From Opitutia bacterium (GTDB taxonomy: Bacteria > Verrucomicrobiota > Verrucomicrobiia > Opitutales > Seribacteraceae), in contig PCBO01000050.1 in the NCBI GenBank assembly GCA_002730975.1, positions 6,347 through 57,089 on the forward strand: 50,743 nt of DNA, written 5' to 3'. A program made the position numbers and the translations under genes. The notes beneath the pieces were generated by a model. The model made no database searches. It was not told the DNA's origin and saw only the letters and a program-made list of their open reading frames with translations. Positions 45,583 through 50,743 of this stretch are shown piece after piece. Positions within the stretch are counted from its first letter, which is position 1, and each line of letters opens with the position of its first letter.

Positions 45583-46623
45583 ATGATGAAGCAAATCCTC
45601 TTTCCATTACTAATCTGTCTTGCCTTTGCCTTTCTATTGTCTGCCGAGCTTGCGGTTGGTGATTCCGTTTCGAAAGCTCTTTCGATTCGAATCGACGAGG
45701 TGATCAAGAAAGCGCATGCCCGTCCGCTTCGTAGTGATGTGAACACACCTTGGGTCGTCATGCATGCAGTGGTTGCCTTTGAGAATGACTTGGAGGTTTT
45801 CAACGTCGAGTCTGACGGGAAGCTAAACGCCATCGACTATCTCACCCACCACGCCAAGTTCGAAGGCAAGCTTATCTACCAAGACGTAAAAGGTGTGCCC
45901 ACCTTGAAGACACGCGGCAAGGGAGATAAATCCTTTCTTATTCAGGATCACGTGGATCAATTCCTTTTTGCTTATGCTGATGCCGGCGTGAAGTTGGACC
46001 GTGAAATCGTTTCACGCACGGGAAAGAAATTCACAGTGCAGGACAAGCTGAACTTCGCCAAAAAAAGCTTCCTCGAGGATCAGGAACTGGGTTGGACCTT
46101 GGTGGCGGTGTCGAGTTATGTTCCCTTTGACGAGGAATGGAAGGCCGATACTGGCAAAAAATATCGAATAGAGGACGTCATGCGTTTGGCCATTCAACGT
46201 GATCCGCGCCGTGAAACGGAGGGTGGTCCGCACCACCTGTACGGGGTCGCCTACGCCCTTCGAAAATATCTAGACCAAGGCGGCAAGCTTGTCGGAGTCT
46301 GGAAAGATGCGAAGAAATACTTGGATAAATACGTCGCCATCACGAAGGACTTCCAACAGAAAGACGGAGCTTTTTCCGCCGCCGTATTCTTTCGTTCAGT
46401 ACGTCCGCGGACCCCTCGGCAGTTAATCAGTTCCACCGGACACGCTCTCGAATGGATGAGCGTTGCACTCACAACTGAAGAGTTGATGCAGGAATGGGTG
46501 CTCAAGGCGATTGATCGATTAGTGACTGATATGGAAAAGTTTCCCACCGAAGTGTTTAGTGATGGTGGGTTGTACCATGCCGCCCATGCTCTTCGCAGGT
46601 TTCGAGAGGCCACTGACGGATAA
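45583..46623 (+). CDS. Secreted protein of unknown function
   Basis: 346 residues. A signal peptide (MMKQILFPLLICLAFAFLLSAELAV) is clear. The mature part is mostly helical with recurrent Gly/His turns (GGPHHLYGVAYALRKYL, STGHALEWMSVALTTEELM, GGLYHAAHALRRF), reminiscent of an alpha/alpha toroid such as prenyltransferase-like or glycosidase barrels. I do not recognise the family and cannot point to catalytic residues, although the repeated His positions could bind metal. It lies between an exported isomerase-like protein and a secreted serine hydrolase in a tight run of genes, which suggests a shared substrate. Confidence 0.6.
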   Translation: MMKQILFPLLICLAFAFLLSAELAVGDSVSKALSIRIDEVIKKAHARPLRSDVNTPWVVMHAVVAFENDLEVFNVESDGKLNAIDYLTHHAKFEGKLIYQDVKGVPTLKTRGKGDKSFLIQDHVDQFLFAYADAGVKLDREIVSRTGKKFTVQDKLNFAKKSFLEDQELGWTLVAVSSYVPFDEEWKADTGKKYRIEDVMRLAIQRDPRRETEGGPHHLYGVAYALRKYLDQGGKLVGVWKDAKKYLDKYVAITKDFQQKDGAFSAAVFFRSVRPRTPRQLISSTGHALEWMSVALTTEELMQEWVLKAIDRLVTDMEKFPTEVFSDGGLYHAAHALRRFREATDG

Positions 46624-46650
46624 ATTGAATCTTTTCTCTGAAATCTTTCT

Positions 46651-47892
46651 ATGAAGCATCTACTTACATTCCTTCTATTCATTTCCTGCTGTGGCATTAC
46701 TGCCAGAGAGCTTCCCGTAGCGAAACCGGAAGACGTCGGCATGTCATCGGCTAAATTGGCAAAGGTGGATGAAGTGTTGAAGGGGTTCGTGGCCGAAAGG
46801 AAGCTTGCAGGCGGCATTGTGGCTATCGCCCGAAAGGGAAAGATAGTCCACTTCGGAACCTACGGCAAGTTGGACTTGGAGCGTGATAAGCCGATGAAAG
46901 CCGATTCGATTTTTCGTATTTATTCGATGAGCAAAGCGATCACCACTTCCGCGGCTCTTATCCTATTTGATGAAGGCAAGTACGATTTGGATGATCCCGT
47001 ATCGAAGTACATTCCGCAGTTCAAAGAACTTTCGGTTTGGAGAGATGGTCTTGCTGAACCCGCCAAGCGACAAATGACCGTTCGCGACCTGATGCGTCAC
47101 ACCTCAGGCTTGTCCTATGGGTTTTTGGGAAACAGTGCGGTGGAAAAACGTTACAAGAAGGACAAGCCGATGGATCGAGCTGGCAGTCTTCCCGTAATGA
47201 TAAAAAAGTTGAGTGACATCCCCCTCGCGTTCGAGCCGGGTTCCAAGTGGCAATACAGTGTATCCATAGACGTTCTCGGTCGTCTTGTCGAAATCTGGTC
47301 GGGACAGTCCTTGGAGGGTTTTCTTGCTACACGCTTATGCAAGCCTCTCGACATGAAGGACACTGCCTTTGAGGTCCCGAAGGGAAAGGTCGATAGGTTT
47401 GCCGCCAATTACGCACCAAACGGACCAGGTAAGCTTCGCCTAATCGATGATCCGCACAAAAGTAGCTACCTGAGCAATGCCGGTCTTGCGTCGGGAGGTG
47501 GTGGTCTTGTTTCCACAACGCGAGACTACCTTCGCTTTCTTCAAATGATTCTCAATGGAGGGGAGCTTTACGGAAAGCGGATTCTCAATAAAAAGACTGT
47601 CCGCCTTATGACTCGCAATCAACTGCCCAAGAAGCTTATGCCCATTCGGATAGGACCTGTGCCGAGAGTCGGCGTTGGATTTGGTTTGGGTTTTTCGACT
47701 CGCGTATCAATGGGACCATGGGATCTCGGAGGGAAGGTCGGCGAGTACGGTTGGGGTGGTGCTGCGAGTACCCACTATTGGGTTTCTCCCAAGGATGAAC
47801 TCATTGTAGTTACCATGGAGCAGATTATGCCGTACAGTTTCATGACTGAATGGGCTGTCAAAAAGCTAATCTACGACGCTATCAAGAGTTAA
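46651..47892 (+). CDS. Secreted class C beta-lactamase-like serine hydrolase
   Basis: 413 residues with a signal peptide (to about ITARE). Catalytic serine S92 sits in S92-x-x-K95 (IYSMSKAITTS), the second motif is the Tyr of WQYSVSIDVLG (Y202), and the DLMRHTSGLSYG segment matches the family. A third motif like HYWVSPKDE is near the C-terminus. Such enzymes include esterases, D-aminopeptidases and carboxylesterases of the EstB group; most are not true beta-lactamases. The substrate is not known. The 3' end overlaps the next convergent minus-strand gene by 27 bases. Confidence 0.9.
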   Translation: MKHLLTFLLFISCCGITARELPVAKPEDVGMSSAKLAKVDEVLKGFVAERKLAGGIVAIARKGKIVHFGTYGKLDLERDKPMKADSIFRIYSMSKAITTSAALILFDEGKYDLDDPVSKYIPQFKELSVWRDGLAEPAKRQMTVRDLMRHTSGLSYGFLGNSAVEKRYKKDKPMDRAGSLPVMIKKLSDIPLAFEPGSKWQYSVSIDVLGRLVEIWSGQSLEGFLATRLCKPLDMKDTAFEVPKGKVDRFAANYAPNGPGKLRLIDDPHKSSYLSNAGLASGGGGLVSTTRDYLRFLQMILNGGELYGKRILNKKTVRLMTRNQLPKKLMPIRIGPVPRVGVGFGLGFSTRVSMGPWDLGGKVGEYGWGGAASTHYWVSPKDELIVVTMEQIMPYSFMTEWAVKKLIYDAIKS

Positions 47893-48645
47893 GTTTTCGG
47901 GTGGGACTCTTGCCCTTCCAATTGCGCCGTCTGATTGGGCATTCTCCGCCAAGAAGAAATATAGAGGTTTTTTTTTCTCGTCGGTAACCAACCAAGTTTG
48001 ACCTACGTAAGCTTCGCTTTTCTCTGCCCAATTTGGGAGCAGACGCATTTTGTAACGCATGATTCCCTTCAGATCTCGACAGTAGACCTGAACGACAAAA
48101 TTCATTCTGTTTACGAACATGATTTCGGTTTTTTCTCCATCGGTCAGCGTGGAAGGAATCGAACCGATGCCATCCATGACTTCATGACCCTTCAAAGGAA
48201 AAACGTAATCTCCCACTTCCACCTCATCGAAAGATACGATTTCCCTTAAAAAGATAAAGAGAGTCAGTAAACCCAAAAGCAGAATAAACCCAAATATGAA
48301 CAAAACACCCTTTGGCGGACCTACCTCGCCATCAGTTGCCTCATTCGGCATTGTCTTCAGATGAGATCTGTAAAGGAAGTACGATTGACCGAATCCCTTG
48401 TACCAAAAGAGCAAGAAAAAGCCACTACTTAAGCCATAAAGCATGGCATCGTCACTCCAAGCAAACGGATTGATTAAGGCGAAAGCACCTACCCCAATAA
48501 AGAACAGTAAGAATGGGAATAATGGATGCCCTCTCAAATTGTGAGGCTTTTTACAACGACAATGCCTACATACTGTTTTAGCCCCGAATACACCAACTCC
48601 GTCGTAGCGGGTCGGTTCGCCACATTTCCGGCATGGTAATTCCAT
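47866..48645 (-). CDS. Membrane protein with N-terminal zinc ribbon, unknown function
   Basis: 259 residues. The first 35 form a four-Cys zinc ribbon: MELPCRKCGEPTRYDG followed by TVCRHCRCKK. Three hydrophobic helices follow (about 42-60, 66-84, 105-128: FLLFFIGVGAFALINPF, GVLFIFGFILLLGLLTLFI). The remaining 130 residues are soluble and beta-rich (VGDYVFPLKGHEVMDGIGSIPSTLTDG, IMFVNRMNFVVQVYCRD), probably outside the cytoplasm. I know no family for it. It overlaps the serine hydrolase gene tail-to-tail, with the ATG at 48645. Confidence 0.65.
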   Translation of the reverse strand: MELPCRKCGEPTRYDGVGVFGAKTVCRHCRCKKPHNLRGHPLFPFLLFFIGVGAFALINPFAWSDDAMLYGLSSGFFLLFWYKGFGQSYFLYRSHLKTMPNEATDGEVGPPKGVLFIFGFILLLGLLTLFIFLREIVSFDEVEVGDYVFPLKGHEVMDGIGSIPSTLTDGEKTEIMFVNRMNFVVQVYCRDLKGIMRYKMRLLPNWAEKSEAYVGQTWLVTDEKKKPLYFFLAENAQSDGAIGRARVPPENLTLDSVVD

Positions 48646-48675
48646 TATTATGTATGACGCAAACGAGAGATGGAA

Positions 48676-49314
48676 CTACGCGTCGTCCAGCGCCATGTCT
48701 TGGTCTATGTGATTCACGTCTCCCCAGTGGAGGAGATTCCAGTCGCCGTCCTTTTTTTCGATTACGTTTACAGAACAGTTAAGTAATGCGTATCTGCGCG
48801 GAGAATTCAGAGATAGTCCGATTACATGTCGAAATATGGCTCCGAGTACTCCGCCATGGGTAACTACAAGCAAGCTCTGGCCTACATGCCGATCTGAAAA
48901 ATCCTCGATCACGCTCACGCATCGTTTACTGAATTGTCGAAAGCTTTCGCCTTTTGGAATTAGAAAATCCGGCCCATTATTACGAAAGGATTCGTAAGCA
49001 TCGGGGCACTGTTCAAGCATCTCCTCTGTAGTTAAGCCTTGCATGATGCCAAGGTCACGTTCGCGCAATCTTTCATCCGTTTCGAAATGAAGTGCCGATG
49101 AAGCGCCAATCAGGCGTGAGGTGTGGATGGCTCGCCCTAAGTCACTCGTGTAGCAAGAGTCAAACTTCTCATCTGCAAGCCTTTCTCCCAAAGCTTTGGC
49201 TTGAGCCTCACCATGAGCTGTGAGCGGAGCATCCGCATGTCCCTGCCAGCGACCCGAAACGTTCCATTCCGTTTCTCCGTGACGAACTAGAGTTATTCGT
49301 ATGATCTCACTCAT
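48676..49314 (-). CDS. Histidine phosphatase family protein (phosphoglycerate-mutase-like)
   Basis: 212 residues from the ATG at 49314, chosen because MSEIIRITLVRHGETEWN then starts like the family; in-frame ATGs at 49329 and 49353 are alternatives. The phosphoacceptor is H12 in VRHGETEWN, with RLADEKFDSCYTSDLGRAIHTSR, LRERDLGIMQGLTTEE, and the second catalytic His in VTHGGVLGAIFRH. The fold covers 2,3-bisphosphoglycerate-dependent mutases, cobalamin phosphatase CobC and general phosphatases; length and LRERDLGIMQG point to a CobC/PhoE-like phosphatase rather than a glycolytic mutase. The substrate is unknown. It diverges from the nucleoside phosphorylase gene. Confidence 0.85.
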   Translation of the reverse strand: MSEIIRITLVRHGETEWNVSGRWQGHADAPLTAHGEAQAKALGERLADEKFDSCYTSDLGRAIHTSRLIGASSALHFETDERLRERDLGIMQGLTTEEMLEQCPDAYESFRNNGPDFLIPKGESFRQFSKRCVSVIEDFSDRHVGQSLLVVTHGGVLGAIFRHVIGLSLNSPRRYALLNCSVNVIEKKDGDWNLLHWGDVNHIDQDMALDDA

Positions 49315-49416
49315 AGGTATTGAACCCATAAAGATGCTTTCGGCTATCGTCACTTTTAAAAATGAGATAACAAAACAGTCTTTGATTCTTACTGTGAATT
49401 AAGATAGCTCTCTAGA

Positions 49417-50739
49417 ATGATTCCACAGGATATCATCACTTTGAAGCGAGAGAACGGAGCCATTCCACTCGACGATCTTCGGGCCTTCGTAGTGGATTAC
49501 TCGAATGGAGACGTACCCGACTACCAGATGGCAGCTTTCGCCATGGCGACTTGCCTCAACGGCATGAACTTTGAGGAAACTGCAACCTTGACGCAAGCGA
49601 TGATGGACTCGGGAGAAACACTCGACTTCTCCGAGTTCGAAACTTTAGCGGTCGACAAGCATTCCACGGGTGGAATAGGAGACAAGGTCTCCCTTGTTCT
49701 AGCTCCCTTGGTAGCTGCTTGCGGTGGTCTTGTTCCAATGATTTCAGGAAGAGGCCTTGGTTTGACCGGTGGAACTTTAGACAAGCTGGAAAGTATTCCG
49801 GGGTATCGGACGGACCTTTCGTCGACCGAGTTACAAAAAGTTGTGAGTGACTGTGGTTGCGTAATCACGGGTCAGACGGGACGTTTGGCTCCGGCCGACA
49901 AAAAACTTTATGCTCTGCGCGACGTGACTGGCACCGTTTCTTCCATTCCGCTTATTACCGCGAGCATTCTGAGCAAGAAACTTGCGGCGGGCGTTCAAGG
50001 ACTTGTTCTCGACGTCAAATTCGGATCGGGTTCGTTCATGAAGACCGAGTCGGAGGCCCGAGAACTGGCCGAGACGATGGTTGCCGTAGGAACTCGTTCA
50101 GGTTGTCGGGTGGAGGCGCTTCTGACCGACATGAACAGACCGCTTGGTCGTTCAGTTGGAAATTCATTGGAGGTTCACGAAGTCGTACGGGCACTTCGAG
50201 GCGAGGGCCCTGCTGATCTGGTCGAGCTCACCTTTGCCCTAGGCGGACGGATGCTTTCAATGATGGGCATCCCCGGAGATGATCATGCCCTGCGTTCTCT
50301 TCTCGCTGATGCTCTTCACTCCGGGCGGGCTTTTGAGAAGTTTCTGAAGATGGTTCACTTGCAGGGTGGTGACCCCGTTTTAGTAGAATCCCCCGGGGAA
50401 CTTCCTACCGCCTCAACTATCGAGACCCTCCCTGCTCCCAATGCAGGTTATGTGACTGCTGTCGATGCGGGCAAAGTAGGTCGATCTGCCTTCATCCTCG
50501 GAGCAGGCCGAACCCGAAGGGAAGATGCCATAGATTTTGCAGTTGGCGTGAGCGACCTCAAGCAGGTGGGTGAATCTGTATCTAAAGGTGAATCCCTTTG
50601 CAGTATTCACGCGAATGCCACGGGGAATCTGGAGGAAGCTCGAACATTGCTTGCCTCGTCCTTTACCATCGATGATGAACATTCTGAGCCTTCAGATTTG
50701 ATAAAGGAGAGGATCAAAGATTTGAATGTTTCTCATTAA
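49417..50739 (+). CDS. deoA: Pyrimidine-nucleoside / thymidine phosphorylase
   Basis: 440 residues, complete, ending four bases before the window does. It cleaves thymidine or uridine with phosphate to base and (deoxy)ribose 1-phosphate in nucleoside salvage. The signature KHSTGGIGDKVSLVLAPLVAACGG and MISGRGLGLTGGTLDKLESIPG (phosphate and base site), RLAPADKKLYALRDVTGTV and LVLDVKFGSGSFMK are all present, as in DeoA/Pdp enzymes. The length is that of both DeoA and Pdp, and I cannot separate thymidine-only from broad pyrimidine specificity by eye. It starts with ATG at 49417. No other deo genes are in view. Confidence 0.93.
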   Translation: MIPQDIITLKRENGAIPLDDLRAFVVDYSNGDVPDYQMAAFAMATCLNGMNFEETATLTQAMMDSGETLDFSEFETLAVDKHSTGGIGDKVSLVLAPLVAACGGLVPMISGRGLGLTGGTLDKLESIPGYRTDLSSTELQKVVSDCGCVITGQTGRLAPADKKLYALRDVTGTVSSIPLITASILSKKLAAGVQGLVLDVKFGSGSFMKTESEARELAETMVAVGTRSGCRVEALLTDMNRPLGRSVGNSLEVHEVVRALRGEGPADLVELTFALGGRMLSMMGIPGDDHALRSLLADALHSGRAFEKFLKMVHLQGGDPVLVESPGELPTASTIETLPAPNAGYVTAVDAGKVGRSAFILGAGRTRREDAIDFAVGVSDLKQVGESVSKGESLCSIHANATGNLEEARTLLASSFTIDDEHSEPSDLIKERIKDLNVSH

Positions 50740-50743
50740 AAGT

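Noticed and set aside
46651-47892. Antibiotic-resistance beta-lactamase
   Set aside because: The motifs are those of the broad serine-hydrolase/esterase group, the neighbours are metabolic, and nothing suggests a resistance cassette.

Overview
The window looks like chromosomal DNA from a PVC-group bacterium, most likely Verrucomicrobiota of the Opitutia type. This is inferred from gene content: a DUF1549/DUF1553 - DUF1501 - planctomycete-type cytochrome operon, many secreted repeat proteins (NHL, LamG, cadherin-like), a secreted VOC protein with a PL14-like lyase, and scarce Shine-Dalgarno sequences. I see no tRNA, rRNA, CRISPR array, insertion sequence, integrase or phage gene.

Layout. 1-8.3 kb is housekeeping: infB (partial) and nusA on the minus strand, behind a consensus promoter and an intrinsic terminator in the nusA leader; then leuB, alaS and an SNF2 helicase on the plus strand, the last two overlapping by GTGA. 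8.3-19.7 kb is mostly surface or export genes: an M23 peptidase, ilvB, an NHL/LamG protein, a 1191-residue cadherin/calcium-repeat protein and a membrane permuted-papain-like hydrolase. The M23 peptidase and the cadherin protein end in the same unclassified tryptophan-rich module. 19.7-29 kb holds an enolase-superfamily enzyme, TerC, a LOG-family protein, an octaheme HEAT/TPR lipoprotein, a GYF-domain membrane protein and a RecQ-DUF488 fusion. 29-37.5 kb holds a TonB-dependent receptor with a possible leaderless upstream ORF, the three-gene PVC cytochrome operon, and a small regulator joining a ribbon-helix-helix to a PAS domain behind a TATAAT-palindrome promoter. 37.7-50.7 kb holds an orphan sufS, the VOC/PL14 pair, tgt with a degraded zinc site, several hypothetical proteins, a three-gene exported set (sugar isomerase-like, unknown, serine hydrolase), a histidine phosphatase and a pyrimidine nucleoside phosphorylase.

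The genes suggest a free-living heterotroph using polysaccharide or organic matter, with much exported protein. No single large new system is evident. The best leads are the RHH-PAS regulator with its promoter palindrome, the shared tryptophan-rich C-terminal module, the nusA leader terminator, the RecQ-DUF488 fusion, the YHS-like insertion in the DUF1549/1553 protein, and the Tgt lacking two zinc cysteines. All calls come from reading the sequence; no database search was run.
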